64,000 nucleotides of DNA, from assembly GCF_001953985.1 (NCBI RefSeq), contig NZ_MBEI01000053.1:149730-213729 (forward strand), read 5' to 3'. The notes beneath the pieces were generated by a model. That model did not search any database, was not told the DNA's origin, and saw nothing but the letters and a program-made list of their open reading frames with translations. This document shows positions 1 through 8,294 of this stretch, one piece after another (position 1 is the first letter of the stretch; every line of letters begins with the position of its first letter). The stretch comes from Mycobacterium colombiense. GTDB lineage: Bacteria > Actinomycetota > Actinomycetes > Mycobacteriales > Mycobacteriaceae. The translations under genes were made by a program, and so were the position numbers.

Positions 1-536
1 AATCCCATGATGTGACGCACCACGTCCGGGGCGTTGTAGGTGCGGATGTCGGAGAACTCCTCGGCCCGCACATGCGTGATCGCCGACGACAGCGAGGACA
101 CCATCAGCGGGAACCGCTCGGTGATGCCGCCGGGGTGGATGCCCGAACCATGCAGCGTCACACCACCTTCCGTTGCCGCCTCGGCGACGGCTCGGTGACG
201 CTTGTTGCCCGGGTCGGGGTACACCCAGCCGACCGGGGTGACCACGTTCTTCCCGGACCGCAGGATCGCGATCACCTCGTCGTCATTGGGTATCAGCGGG
301 CTATACATCACGCAGTCGGCGTCCAACGCCAGTATCTCGTCGATGCTGGTGGTGGCCTTGACACCGAGCTCCTGGGTCCCGATGATCTTGCCGACGTCGA
401 CGCCGTCCTTGTCCGCGCTGTGCACCCAGCACCCCACCAGCTCCAGCTGCGGGTGGTTGATGGCGCAGGCGATCGCCGCTTTCCCCACGCCCCCGGTGGC
501 CCACTGGACGACACGAAGCTTGGACGGGCTACTCAT
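1..536 (-). CDS. Dihydrodipicolinate reductase-like NAD(P)-binding protein, partial at left edge
   Basis: Only the N-terminal ~178 residues are visible; the gene runs off the left edge. It starts with a Rossmann segment (VVQWATGGVGKAA near residues 9-21) followed by LELVGCWVHS and a LGVKATTSIDEILALDADCV block. This layout is shared with the gene at 31217-32284, so the two are paralogues. Such mycobacterial proteins are annotated as dihydrodipicolinate reductase- or amine dehydrogenase-like, but they are not the DapB of lysine synthesis and their substrate is unknown. Two ATGs are in frame (539 and 536); the second lies 6 nt from a GGAGG and is preferred. It is divergent from the SDR at 649, with a palindrome between them. 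Confidence 0.8.
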   Translation of the reverse strand, partial: MSSPSKLRVVQWATGGVGKAAIACAINHPQLELVGCWVHSADKDGVDVGKIIGTQELGVKATTSIDEILALDADCVMYSPLIPNDDEVIAILRSGKNVVTPVGWVYPDPGNKRHRAVAEAATEGGVTLHGSGIHPGGITERFPLMVSSLSSAITHVRAEEFSDIRTYNAPDVVRHIMG

Positions 537-602
537 CATTGACCTCCCGGAGGGCGCGCGGCCTTTACACATTGGCGAATGAAATGGCAGGCTATGACTT
601 GC

Positions 603-617
603 TGACAGTGACTGTCA
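603..617. promoter_or_regulatory. Perfect 15-nt palindrome between divergent genes (probable operator)
   Basis: TGACAGTGACTGTCA is a perfect inverted repeat (7-nt arms, one central base) in the 112-nt gap between the reductase-like gene (minus strand) and the SDR (plus strand). Size and place fit a TetR- or GntR-type operator controlling both directions. No regulator gene lies beside it in the window, so the cognate protein is unknown. Confidence 0.55.
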
Positions 618-648
618 ATAATCGACCATTCGGTGAGAGGGTCTGTTG

Positions 649-1506
649 ATGAGCGTCCTCGACGGCAAGATCGCGATCGTCACCGGCACCAGCCGCGGCG
701 TGGGCGTGGGCATCGCCCACGAACTGCTGCGCGCCGGAGCGACCGTGATCGGCTGCTCGCGCTCACCGCTCGACGGCATCCCCGGCATCGAACCGGACTG
801 GGCGGACCGCGCTTCCCAGCAGGTGTGCGATCAGGGTGACTACCGCTCGATCGACGCGTTCGTCGCGGACGTCGTGGCCACCCACGGGCGGGTCGACATC
901 CTGGTGAACAATGCCGGTGGCACCGTCCCGGCGCCGCATGCCGAGAGCATTCCCGAACTGGTGCAACGCATTCAGGGCGCGCCCGCCGACGATGACGACT
1001 ACGCGCGCACCGCCCTGTTCCACGCGTTCGCCGTGCAGATGAATCTCATCAGCCCGCTGTGGTTCGCGATCCGTGCCTATCGGCAGATGCGGACCCAGGA
1101 CGGTGTCGGCTGCATCATCAACATCTCCAGCGGCGCCGGACATCCGGCGGGATCGCCAACCCTGGTCTCCTACGGGGCGGCCAAGAGCGGCCTCAACCAC
1201 CTCACCCGGTCGCTGGCCGAAGAGTGGGGACCGAAGGTGCGGGTCAACTGTGTGGCGTTGGGCCCGACGATGACCGAGAACTTCCGGTCCTTCGTGCTGC
1301 CCAAGGACGACCCCGATGGCGCAAAGTATTTCGCCGCCGTGCCCTTGCGCCGCGCGGGTGAGCCCGCCGAAGTCGGGCGGGTCTGCGTTTTCCTGGCCGG
1401 CGGACAGGCCGACTTCGTCAACGGCACCACCATCGAATGCGACGGTGGGATGCTGCCCGGCGTGCTCTACGACGCGGGATTGAAGACCATCACCGATCTG
1501 CTGTAG
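649..1506 (+). CDS. SDR family NAD(P)-dependent oxidoreductase
   Basis: A 285-residue short-chain dehydrogenase/reductase. Visible family motifs are the TGTSRGVG cofactor loop near residue 12, NNAGG near residue 89, the catalytic Ser in NISSGAG and the Tyr-x3-Lys in SYGAAKSG. An insert between NNAGG and the active site (residues ~95-125, rich in Asp) makes it longer than a minimal 250-residue SDR. The ATG at 649 has GAGAGG 8 nt upstream, which favours it over the TTG at 646. It is followed 45 nt later by a DUF1330 protein, probably in one operon. Substrate unknown; a hydroxyl/ketone oxidoreductase role is expected from the family. Confidence 0.85.
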   Translation: MSVLDGKIAIVTGTSRGVGVGIAHELLRAGATVIGCSRSPLDGIPGIEPDWADRASQQVCDQGDYRSIDAFVADVVATHGRVDILVNNAGGTVPAPHAESIPELVQRIQGAPADDDDYARTALFHAFAVQMNLISPLWFAIRAYRQMRTQDGVGCIINISSGAGHPAGSPTLVSYGAAKSGLNHLTRSLAEEWGPKVRVNCVALGPTMTENFRSFVLPKDDPDGAKYFAAVPLRRAGEPAEVGRVCVFLAGGQADFVNGTTIECDGGMLPGVLYDAGLKTITDLL

Positions 1507-1551
1507 CGCCCCGGGCCGCTGCTAGAACAAAACCAACGCAAGGAGATTCAC

Positions 1552-1935
1552 ATGGCCGGCTTGGAACCGACGCCCGAGCAGTTCGCCGCGCTCGCGGCGC
1601 GACCGGCTGACGCGCCGGTGGTGATGGTCAACCTGTTGAAGTTCAAACCCGAGGGCGGCGTGGAGAGCTATCTGCAGTACGGCCGGGAGGTGGCTCCGCA
1701 CCTTCAACGCGTCGGCGCCACCCTGCGCTATGCCGGGGGAGCGCCGTCCGTGGTGATCGGCGACGGCGAACGACCTTGGTGGGACGCGATTCTCGTCGTC
1801 GAGTACCCAAACCCCCAGGCCTTCATCGACATGGTGACGACCCCGGAGTACGCCAAGGTGCACGAACATCGCGCCGGCGGGCTGGACCGCGGCGATTTGA
1901 TCGCGACCTCGACATGGTCGATGGCATCCGAGTGA
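1552..1935 (+). CDS. DUF1330 domain protein
   Basis: A 127-residue protein matching the DUF1330 (dimeric alpha+beta barrel) pattern: VVMVNLLKFKP at residues ~23-33, a central VIGDGERPWWDAILVVEYPNPQAF-type segment and a SPEY-like TTPEYAKVHEHR stretch. The family is poorly characterised; members sit in accessory catabolic operons. The start has a strong AAGGAG 6 nt upstream. It lies directly behind the SDR at 649-1506 and probably shares its transcript, so a helper role in the same conversion is likely but unproven. Confidence 0.8.
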   Translation: MAGLEPTPEQFAALAARPADAPVVMVNLLKFKPEGGVESYLQYGREVAPHLQRVGATLRYAGGAPSVVIGDGERPWWDAILVVEYPNPQAFIDMVTTPEYAKVHEHRAGGLDRGDLIATSTWSMASE

Positions 1936-2039
1936 CCTGACGCCGCCCGCCTGGCTCGGCCGGCCCGCGTGACCGCCGCCGAGGCGGGCCCGGCGCCGGT
2001 CCGATCACGCTATGGCTTTCCGGATCAGGCCGAAATGGG

Positions 2040-2045
2040 TCTAAT
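2040..2045 (+). promoter_or_regulatory. -10 element for leaderless WS/DGAT transcript
   Basis: TCTAAT matches five of six bases of TATAAT and is separated by exactly six bases from the ATG at 2052, so transcription would start on the A of the start codon. There is no Shine-Dalgarno sequence before that ATG. Confidence 0.5.
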
Positions 2046-2051
2046 AGTTGG

Positions 2052-3407
2052 ATGGAACTGATAAAGCCCACCGACGCGATCTTCCTGCTGGGAGAATCTC
2101 GCGAACATCCCATGCACGTCGGAGGCTTGCAGTTGTTCGAGCCGCCGCCGGGCGCCGGGCGCGGCTTCGTTCGTGACCTCTACAAAACCCTGGCCGCCGA
2201 GCCGGATTTCCAGCCCACGTTTCGCAAGCATCCCGCGAGCTTCGTCGGCGGAATCGCAAACCTGGGCTGGACTTACGACAACGACGTCGACATCGACTAT
2301 CACGTCCGGCGGTCGGCGCTGCCGTCGCCCAAACGGGTCCGCGAATTGCTCGAGCTCACATCGCGATGGCACAGCAGCCTGCTGGATCGCCACCGCCCCT
2401 TGTGGGAGACCCACATCGTCGAAGGCCTCAAAGACGGCCGGTTCGCCATCTACACCAAGGTGCACCACGCGCTGATCGACGGTGTCTCCGCGCAGAAACT
2501 GATGCAGCGCGCGCTGACCACCGACCCCGACGACGTCGAGATCCGTGCCCCGTGGAGCCTGCGCAAACCCCAGCGCCGATCCGGCCCGTCTTCTCCACTG
2601 AGCTCGTTGGCCCGCACCGCGGGATCCCTTGCCGCGCTTGCCCCCTCGACAATAGGGCTGGCGCGTGCGGCGCTGTTCGAGCAGCAACTGACCCTGCCCT
2701 TCGGGGCGCCGAAGACCATGTTGAACGTCAAGATCGGCGGCGCCCGACGCTGCGCCGCGCAGTCCTGGTCACTGGACCGCATCAAAGGCGTCAAGCGGGC
2801 CGCGGGGGTCACGGTGAACGACGTCGTGCTGGCGATGTGTTCAGGCGCCCTGCGCTATTACCTGCTCGAGCACGACGCGCTGCCGGACACGCCGCTGATC
2901 GCGATGGTCCCGGTGAGTCTGCGCACCGAGGAGGAGGCCGACGCCGGTGGCAACCTGGTCGGGGCCATCCTGTGCAATCTCGCGACCGACGCCGACGATC
3001 CCGCGCAGCGACTGCTGACCATCAGCGAGTCGATGCGCAGCAACAAGAAGGTCTTCTCGCAGTTGCCACGGTTACAGGCGCTGGCGCTGTCGGCCGTCAA
3101 TACGTCAGCGTTGGCGTTGGCGGCGGTCCCGGGCTGGGTCGCGTCGACGTCACCCCCGTTCAACATCATCATTTCGAACGTGCCGGGACCGACGCAGCCG
3201 ATCTACTACGGCGGCGCCCGGCTCGACGGCAACTACCCGCTGTCCATCGCGCTGGACGGCCAGGCGCTGAACATCACCCTGGCCAACAACGCCGGCAATC
3301 TGGACTTCGGTCTGGTGGGGTGCCGGCGCAGCGTCCCGCATCTGCAACGCCTGCTCGCGCACCTGGAGTCCTCGCTCAAGGATCTGGAACGCGCTGTGGG
3401 AGAATAA
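2052..3407 (+). CDS. Wax ester synthase / diacylglycerol acyltransferase (WS/DGAT family)
   Basis: A 451-residue member of the bifunctional WS/DGAT acyltransferase family, which esterifies acyl-CoA to diacylglycerol or fatty alcohol to make storage triacylglycerol or wax ester at the membrane. The catalytic HHxxxDG motif is at residues 138-144 (HHALIDG), and the N-terminal LLGESREHPMHVGGLQLFE and C-terminal FNIIISNVPGP blocks are typical. Length is normal for the family. Mycobacteria carry many paralogues, so the exact tgs number is not assigned. Translation appears leaderless (see 2040-2045). The Nudix and dehalogenase genes follow within 6 and 1 nt, so the three form an operon. Confidence 0.92.
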   Translation: MELIKPTDAIFLLGESREHPMHVGGLQLFEPPPGAGRGFVRDLYKTLAAEPDFQPTFRKHPASFVGGIANLGWTYDNDVDIDYHVRRSALPSPKRVRELLELTSRWHSSLLDRHRPLWETHIVEGLKDGRFAIYTKVHHALIDGVSAQKLMQRALTTDPDDVEIRAPWSLRKPQRRSGPSSPLSSLARTAGSLAALAPSTIGLARAALFEQQLTLPFGAPKTMLNVKIGGARRCAAQSWSLDRIKGVKRAAGVTVNDVVLAMCSGALRYYLLEHDALPDTPLIAMVPVSLRTEEEADAGGNLVGAILCNLATDADDPAQRLLTISESMRSNKKVFSQLPRLQALALSAVNTSALALAAVPGWVASTSPPFNIIISNVPGPTQPIYYGGARLDGNYPLSIALDGQALNITLANNAGNLDFGLVGCRRSVPHLQRLLAHLESSLKDLERAVGE

Positions 3408-3413
3408 AACTCG

Positions 3414-3899
3414 ATGGCCAAACTCAGCGCTGGCGTGATGTTGTACCGGACCTGCGACGGCGTCGTCGAGGTATTGATCGCGCATCCGGGTGGGCCGTTC
3501 TGGGCCCGCAAAGACGACGGCGCGTGGTCGATACCGAAGGGCGAGTACACCGACGGGGAGGATCCCTGGGCCGCCGCGCAGCGTGAGTTCGCCGAGGAGC
3601 TCGCGCTGGCGGTGCCGGCCGGCCCGCGAATAGACCTGGGTCAGCTGAAGCAATCCGGTGGCAAGGTGGTGAGCGCCTTCGCCGTGCACGGCGACCTCGA
3701 CATCACCGACGCGCGCAGCAACACTTTTGAATTGGAGTGGCCGAAAGGATCGGGCAAGCTGCGGGAGTTTCCCGAGGTCGATCGGGTGGGCTGGTTCGCC
3801 GTGGCGACCGCGCGCATCAAATTGCTGAAGGGACAGCTCGGCTTTCTCGATCGCCTGATGGCGGATCCGGGCCTGGCCGGACTATCCGAAGGGACGTGA
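3414..3899 (+). CDS. Nudix hydrolase family protein
   Basis: A 161-residue protein with a Nudix box at residues ~43-65 (G-x5-E-x7-RE-x2-EEL). The usual Gly near the end of the box is Ala (EELALAV), a tolerated variation. The N-terminus (AGVMLYRTCDGVVEVLIAHPGG) and the SIPKGEY segment resemble the compact NUDIX proteins of actinobacteria that hydrolyse nucleoside diphosphate derivatives. The substrate cannot be predicted. It lies 6 nt after the WS/DGAT stop and 1 nt before the dehalogenase-like gene, so all three are probably co-transcribed. Confidence 0.85.
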   Translation: MAKLSAGVMLYRTCDGVVEVLIAHPGGPFWARKDDGAWSIPKGEYTDGEDPWAAAQREFAEELALAVPAGPRIDLGQLKQSGGKVVSAFAVHGDLDITDARSNTFELEWPKGSGKLREFPEVDRVGWFAVATARIKLLKGQLGFLDRLMADPGLAGLSEGT

Positions 3900-3900
3900 C

Positions 3901-4806
3901 ATGCGAACGCTGCGAACACCCGACGACCGATTCGACGGCGTCCCCGGCTTTCGTTACGCCCCAAGGTATGGCGAAGTATCCGACGATGAAGGCGGCACAC
4001 TGCGCGTGGCCTGGGTCGAGGACGGCCCGGAAGGCGCCGATCCGATTCTCATGCTGCACGGCGAGCCGTCGTGGTCGTATCTGTACCGCAAGATGATTCC
4101 GGTACTGGCCGCCGCCGGTCATCGGGTCATCTGCCCCGACCTGGTCGGGTTCGGCCGTTCGGACAAGCCCACCCGCCTCGAAGACCACAGCTACGCGCGC
4201 CACGTCGAGTGGATGCGTGCGGTGGCCTTCGATGTGCTCGACCTCCGCAACGTCACCCTGGTCGGTCAGGACTGGGGCGGCCTGATCGGATTACGGCTTG
4301 CCGCAGAGCATCCCGAGCGGTTCGCGCGGGTGGTCGTCGCCAACACCGGGCTGCCGAACGGCGAGCAGCCCATGGCCGACGTCTGGTGGCGCTTCCGCGA
4401 AGCCATCACGTCGGCGCCGACGCTGGACATCGGCGCGTTCGTGCAGGGCGGTTGTCGCCGGCCGATGAGCGAGGAGGACCGCGCGGGCTACGACGCGCCG
4501 TTCCCCACCGACGAATACTGCGCCGGGCCGCGCGCCATGCCCGGCCTGGTCCCCACGACACCGGAGGATCCCGCCGCGGCGGCCAACAAGACCGCCTGGA
4601 CCAGGCTGTCGGTGAGCCCGACACCGATGCTGGTCGCCTTCAGTGACGGCGACCCGATCACCGGACCGATGGCCGCCATCTTCCAGCGTGAGATGCGCGG
4701 CGCACAGGGTATCGACCACCCGGTGATCCGCGGTGCCGGCCATTTCTTGCAGGAGGACGCCGGAGCGGAACTGGCCGGCCACATCGTGGAGTTCCTGCGC
4801 CGCTGA
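3901..4806 (+). CDS. dhmA: Haloalkane dehalogenase (DhmA-like alpha/beta hydrolase)
   Basis: A 301-residue alpha/beta hydrolase with the haloalkane dehalogenase signature. HGEPSWSY is at residues 53-60 (oxyanion side), the nucleophile Asp124 with halide-binding Trp125 is in VGQDWGG, an acid lies in FSDGDPIT (about Asp251), and the catalytic His281 is in GAGHFLQED. Overall it matches the DhmA/Rv2296 type by recall. The reaction would be hydrolytic loss of halide from a haloalkane to give an alcohol, in the cytoplasm. It starts 1 nt after the Nudix stop codon. Natural substrates of mycobacterial dehalogenases are not known. Confidence 0.85.
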   Translation: MRTLRTPDDRFDGVPGFRYAPRYGEVSDDEGGTLRVAWVEDGPEGADPILMLHGEPSWSYLYRKMIPVLAAAGHRVICPDLVGFGRSDKPTRLEDHSYARHVEWMRAVAFDVLDLRNVTLVGQDWGGLIGLRLAAEHPERFARVVVANTGLPNGEQPMADVWWRFREAITSAPTLDIGAFVQGGCRRPMSEEDRAGYDAPFPTDEYCAGPRAMPGLVPTTPEDPAAAANKTAWTRLSVSPTPMLVAFSDGDPITGPMAAIFQREMRGAQGIDHPVIRGAGHFLQEDAGAELAGHIVEFLRR

Positions 4807-4841
4807 GTGGGGCGCTGCCGGGCGGCGGGCACAATGTCAGC

Positions 4842-6101
4842 ATGACGACAGCGCCGACCGAGTCCACAAAACCCGACGAGCTGTTGGTGCGCCTGTTGGA
4901 CCCGGCGGTCCGTGCCGACCCCTACCCGCTGTTCGCGCAATTTCGCGAAGGCGGATCATTCGCGTTGCCGGAGGGCAACCTCGCGGTGTTCTCGACCTAC
5001 CGCGACTGCGACGAAGTTCTGCGCCACCCGTCGTCGAGCAACGACCGGCTCAAGTCGACGGCCGCCCGCGCGCAGATCGAGGCGCAGACCCAGCAGCTCA
5101 TCGAGGCCGGTGCCGAGGCGCCGCCGCAAACCCCGCCGGGATTCCTGTTCCAGGACCCGCCGGACCACACCCGGCTGCGCAAATTGGTCAGCAAGGCGTT
5201 CGCGCCGAAGGTGGTGAACGCGCTGCAACCCGACATCACCGCGCTGATCGACGGGTTGCTCGACCGGATCGCCGAACGGGGACGGTTCGAAGTCGTCGAG
5301 GACCTCGCCTACCCACTGCCGGTGGCGGTCATCTGCCGGCTGCTCGGCGTACCGATCGAGGACGAGCCGCAATTCAGCCGGGTCTCCGCGCTGCTGGCGC
5401 AATCCCTGGACCCCTTCGTCGCCTTCACCGGAACACCGTCGGACAACCTGAAAGAGCGGATGGACGCCGGAATGTGGTTGCGCGCGTACCTACATGGCCT
5501 GATCGACCGGCGACGCTCGCGGCCCGGTGACGATCTGATGTCCGGGCTGATCGCCGTGGAAGAGTCGGGCGACCAGCTGACCGCGGAGGAGATCGTCTCC
5601 ACCTGCGTCCTGTTGTTGGTCGCCGGTCACGAGACCACGGTGAACCTGATCGGCAACGCGGTCCTGGCGATGCTGCGCCAGCCGTCGCAATGGGCCGCGC
5701 TCGGCGCCGACGCCAACCGTGCCCCGGCGGTCATCGAGGAGACGCTGCGCTACGACCCGCCGGTGCAGATGATCGCCCGAACCGCAGGCGACGACATGGC
5801 AATTGGGGGCATCGACGTGCCCGCGGGCGACATCATGATGCTGCTGACCGCCGCCGCCCAGCGCGATCCCGCCGAATACGACCGCCCCGACGTCTTCGAC
5901 CCGGATCGGAAAGCGCTGCGGCACTTAGGATTCGGTCGGGGTGCGCATTACTGCCTGGGCGCCCCGCTGGCCCGGCTGGAGGCCGGCGTGGCTCTGTCCG
6001 CGGTGACGGCGCGTTTTCCGAACGCCCGGCTGGACAGTGAGCCCCAGTACAAGACCAATGTCACGCTGCGCGGGCTGTCGCAGCTCATGGTCACGGTCTA
6101 G
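4842..6101 (+). CDS. Cytochrome P450
   Basis: A 419-residue soluble bacterial P450. The I-helix oxygen motif is AGHETT, the K-helix ExxR is EETLR, and the haem loop FGRGAHYCLG puts the thiolate ligand at Cys371. These are standard for monooxygenases that take electrons from a ferredoxin; no ferredoxin gene is adjacent. CYP family number not assigned. No Shine-Dalgarno sequence precedes the ATG, but CACAAT ends six bases before it, consistent with a leaderless mRNA. Its TAG stop overlaps the TAG of the convergent gene at 6098-6466 inside one CTAG. Confidence 0.93.
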   Translation: MTTAPTESTKPDELLVRLLDPAVRADPYPLFAQFREGGSFALPEGNLAVFSTYRDCDEVLRHPSSSNDRLKSTAARAQIEAQTQQLIEAGAEAPPQTPPGFLFQDPPDHTRLRKLVSKAFAPKVVNALQPDITALIDGLLDRIAERGRFEVVEDLAYPLPVAVICRLLGVPIEDEPQFSRVSALLAQSLDPFVAFTGTPSDNLKERMDAGMWLRAYLHGLIDRRRSRPGDDLMSGLIAVEESGDQLTAEEIVSTCVLLLVAGHETTVNLIGNAVLAMLRQPSQWAALGADANRAPAVIEETLRYDPPVQMIARTAGDDMAIGGIDVPAGDIMMLLTAAAQRDPAEYDRPDVFDPDRKALRHLGFGRGAHYCLGAPLARLEAGVALSAVTARFPNARLDSEPQYKTNVTLRGLSQLMVTV

Positions 6102-6466
6102 TCCCGTTCCCAGGGCGGCCTCTCGTCCATCTTCTTGTAGTACTTCGCCAGGTGGCTCTTGATCCGATCGACATCGGACGCGGGCACGTCGATGCCACCG
6201 CGCGCGCCGTCCATGATCGCGCCGGCCGCCATCACTCCGCGCGGCACGGCTTTGAGGTCGCCGTCGATGACGTCGGCGATCAGCAGCTTGTAGGCCGTGA
6301 AGTTGTCCTTTTTGTCGCTGTCGTACCAGACGTGCGCGTCGCGGTATTTCTGGTTCGGACCGTCCTGTGCATCGGCCCACTTGCGCACCCGCTTTTCGGC
6401 GCCGTCGCCGTCCCACTTGCGGTCACGATCGGCCAGCGGCAGATCTTGAAACGTTGTGACTGACAT
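6098..6466 (-). CDS. Phage prohead-protease-like conserved hypothetical protein
   Basis: A 122-residue, highly charged protein. The patterns LPLADRDRKWDGDGAEKRVRKW, AYKLLIADVIDGDLKAVPRGV and SDVDRIKSHLAKYYKKM resemble a short domain found at the end of phage capsid maturation (prohead) proteases and as stand-alone copies in mycobacterial chromosomes. No Ser-His protease core is visible, so activity is unlikely from this part alone. It has no phage neighbours here. It is convergent with the P450, sharing a CTAG stop overlap. Confidence 0.65.
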   Translation of the reverse strand: MSVTTFQDLPLADRDRKWDGDGAEKRVRKWADAQDGPNQKYRDAHVWYDSDKKDNFTAYKLLIADVIDGDLKAVPRGVMAAGAIMDGARGGIDVPASDVDRIKSHLAKYYKKMDERPPWERD

Positions 6467-6548
6467 GCCGGTCGCGTGCCCGCTCGCGTCGGGTGCTAAA
6501 CGGCCAAAACCGCTTACTCAAGCGGTAGCGTCGTGACGGGAGGCAACC

Positions 6549-6836
6549 ATGAAGCGCGGCATCGTTGGTGGATCGGCTGCCCTGCTGACGGCCGCAGGGC
6601 TGATCGCCTCAGCGCCGCCGGCCGGCGCCGGCTGCCAGTACGGGGGACCCGTTCTCAGCAAGTGCGACGGGCCCGTCCAACCCGACGGCACCTGGCAACG
6701 TTGCGTCGCGGTCACCCGCCTGGTCCCCAATGGCGCCAGTTCCTACCTCGTGCCCGACAACCACTGCGGTCTGATGGGCCCCAACCAGCAGCCCTCGGAT
6801 TTCACCTTCGCCGACCCACCGACGCACATCGACTGA
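6549..6836 (+). CDS. CDGP domain secreted protein
   Basis: A 95-residue exported protein. Residues 1-27 form a Sec signal peptide (MKRG, hydrophobic core, AGA cleavage site). The mature part has the CDGP tetrapeptide near residue 39 and four Cys that could form two disulphides, and ends in a conserved QPSDFTFADPPTHID-like tail. This matches the small CDGP family found almost only in mycobacteria; its function is unknown. GGGAGG lies just upstream of the ATG. It stands alone, between the prohead-like gene and the 13E12 HNH gene. Confidence 0.8.
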   Translation: MKRGIVGGSAALLTAAGLIASAPPAGAGCQYGGPVLSKCDGPVQPDGTWQRCVAVTRLVPNGASSYLVPDNHCGLMGPNQQPSDFTFADPPTHID

Positions 6837-6968
6837 GCCGGGAACCCGCCGTTGGTCTTCCTGACATGGATCGCGCGGTCGAGCACCTCTTCGCAGTTGT
6901 ATGACGGTCACTCCACGGCGCGGTTTGGGCGGCCGTGATTTGTCGTACCCCGCTGCGATGATGTCGTT

Positions 6969-8225
6969 ATGTCGTCCACCGCATCGCCTCCCGCGGCGGT
7001 GAGCCCTGCCGAGCGCCTTGAGGTGTTGTTCGAAGAGTTGGCGGAGTTGAACGGTCAGCGCAATGCGATTGATGGGCGCATTGTGGAGATCGTCGCCGAG
7101 GTGGAGCGCGACGAGTTGTGGGGTGTTACCGGTGCCCGGTCGGTGCCGGCGTTGGTGGCCTGGAAGATGGGTTCGTCGGCGAATACCGCCGCCACGATCG
7201 CGACGGTGGCACACAGGCTGGAGGAGTTTCCCCGCTGCGTGGCGGGCATGCGGGAGGGTCGGCTGTCGCTGGACCAGGTCGGGGTGATTGCGGCGCGGGC
7301 GGGCGAGGGATCCGATGAGCATTACGCAGAGCTCGCCGCGGTCGCGACGGTTAACCAGCTGCGCACCGCGGTCAAGCTGGAACCGCGACCCGAACCCGAA
7401 TCCCGGTCGGATCGGCCTGAACCGCAGGCCTCGATCACCAAGACCGCCGACGACGAGGGCAGCTGTTGGCGGATCAAACTTTCGCACCCCGATGCGGCGA
7501 AGTTCGACGCGGCGTTGGCGTCTCATCGTGATGCGCTGATCGCCGAGTGGAAGCGCGATCGAGACAACGGCGACCGCGTCTGCGATCAGGCGCCGCCGTT
7601 GCCGGGGACTGGCGAGGCGTTCATGCGCCTGGTCGAGGCCGGCTGGGACGCCGAGGCGGCCCGCCGCCCGCACGGGCAGCAGACCACGGTGGTGGTGCAC
7701 GTCGACGTTGAGCGGTGCGCGGCGGCCCTGCATCTGGGTCCGCTGCTCACCGACGCCGAACGGCGATACCTCACGTGTGATGCCACCTGTGAAGTCTGGT
7801 TCGAACGTGCCGGCGAGGTCATCGGCGCCGGGCGAGCGACCCGCCTGATCAACCGGCGGCTTCGCCGCGCGCTCGAGCACCGCCATCGCATGTGCGCGGT
7901 TCCGGGTTGTGGGGCCACCCGTGGTCTGCACGCCCATCACATCCGGCACTGGGAGGACGGCGGTCCGACCGAGCTGTCCAATCTGGTGTTGGTGTGCCCG
8001 TATCACCATCGTTTGCACCACCGGGGCGTTATCACCATCGCCGGACCCACCGACGATCTCATCGTCACCGACAGCTCCGGTCGGCGGCTGCGCGCTGGAT
8101 CGCTCGCGCGTCCGCCAAACCTTCCCCCGCCCGCCGTCCCACCGTGTCCCGGGCCCACCGGCGAGCGCGCCGACTGGTGGTGGTATGAGCCCTTCCAGCC
8201 GCAACCACCACCGACGACCAACTAG
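6969..8225 (+). CDS. 13E12 repeat family protein (DUF222 + HNH endonuclease domain)
   Basis: A 418-residue member of the mycobacterial 13E12 family. The N-terminal two thirds is DUF222 (residues ~15-300, with RLEEFPRCVAGMREGRLSLDQVG). The C-terminal HNH nuclease is CAVPGCGATRGLHAHHIRHW...NLVLVCPYHHRLHH, with Cys pairs and the HH-H residues needed for metal binding. The family is multicopy in mycobacteria and behaves like a selfish or mobile-associated nuclease gene, though no repeat or integrase is visible here. GATGAT ends six bases before the ATG, suggesting a leaderless start. A proline-rich tail follows the HNH domain. Confidence 0.9.
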   Translation: MSSTASPPAAVSPAERLEVLFEELAELNGQRNAIDGRIVEIVAEVERDELWGVTGARSVPALVAWKMGSSANTAATIATVAHRLEEFPRCVAGMREGRLSLDQVGVIAARAGEGSDEHYAELAAVATVNQLRTAVKLEPRPEPESRSDRPEPQASITKTADDEGSCWRIKLSHPDAAKFDAALASHRDALIAEWKRDRDNGDRVCDQAPPLPGTGEAFMRLVEAGWDAEAARRPHGQQTTVVVHVDVERCAAALHLGPLLTDAERRYLTCDATCEVWFERAGEVIGAGRATRLINRRLRRALEHRHRMCAVPGCGATRGLHAHHIRHWEDGGPTELSNLVLVCPYHHRLHHRGVITIAGPTDDLIVTDSSGRRLRAGSLARPPNLPPPAVPPCPGPTGERADWWWYEPFQPQPPPTTN

Positions 8226-8294
8226 GTACCTTGCAACCGCCGGTCTATCACCAGCACCGGACGCAAGCTCAAACAGGTTGGGGCATCAACGAAT

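Noticed and set aside
6098..8225. A prophage remnant based on the prohead-protease-like and HNH genes
   Set aside because: No integrase, att repeats, capsid or other phage genes are present; both families are common as chromosomal singletons in mycobacteria.
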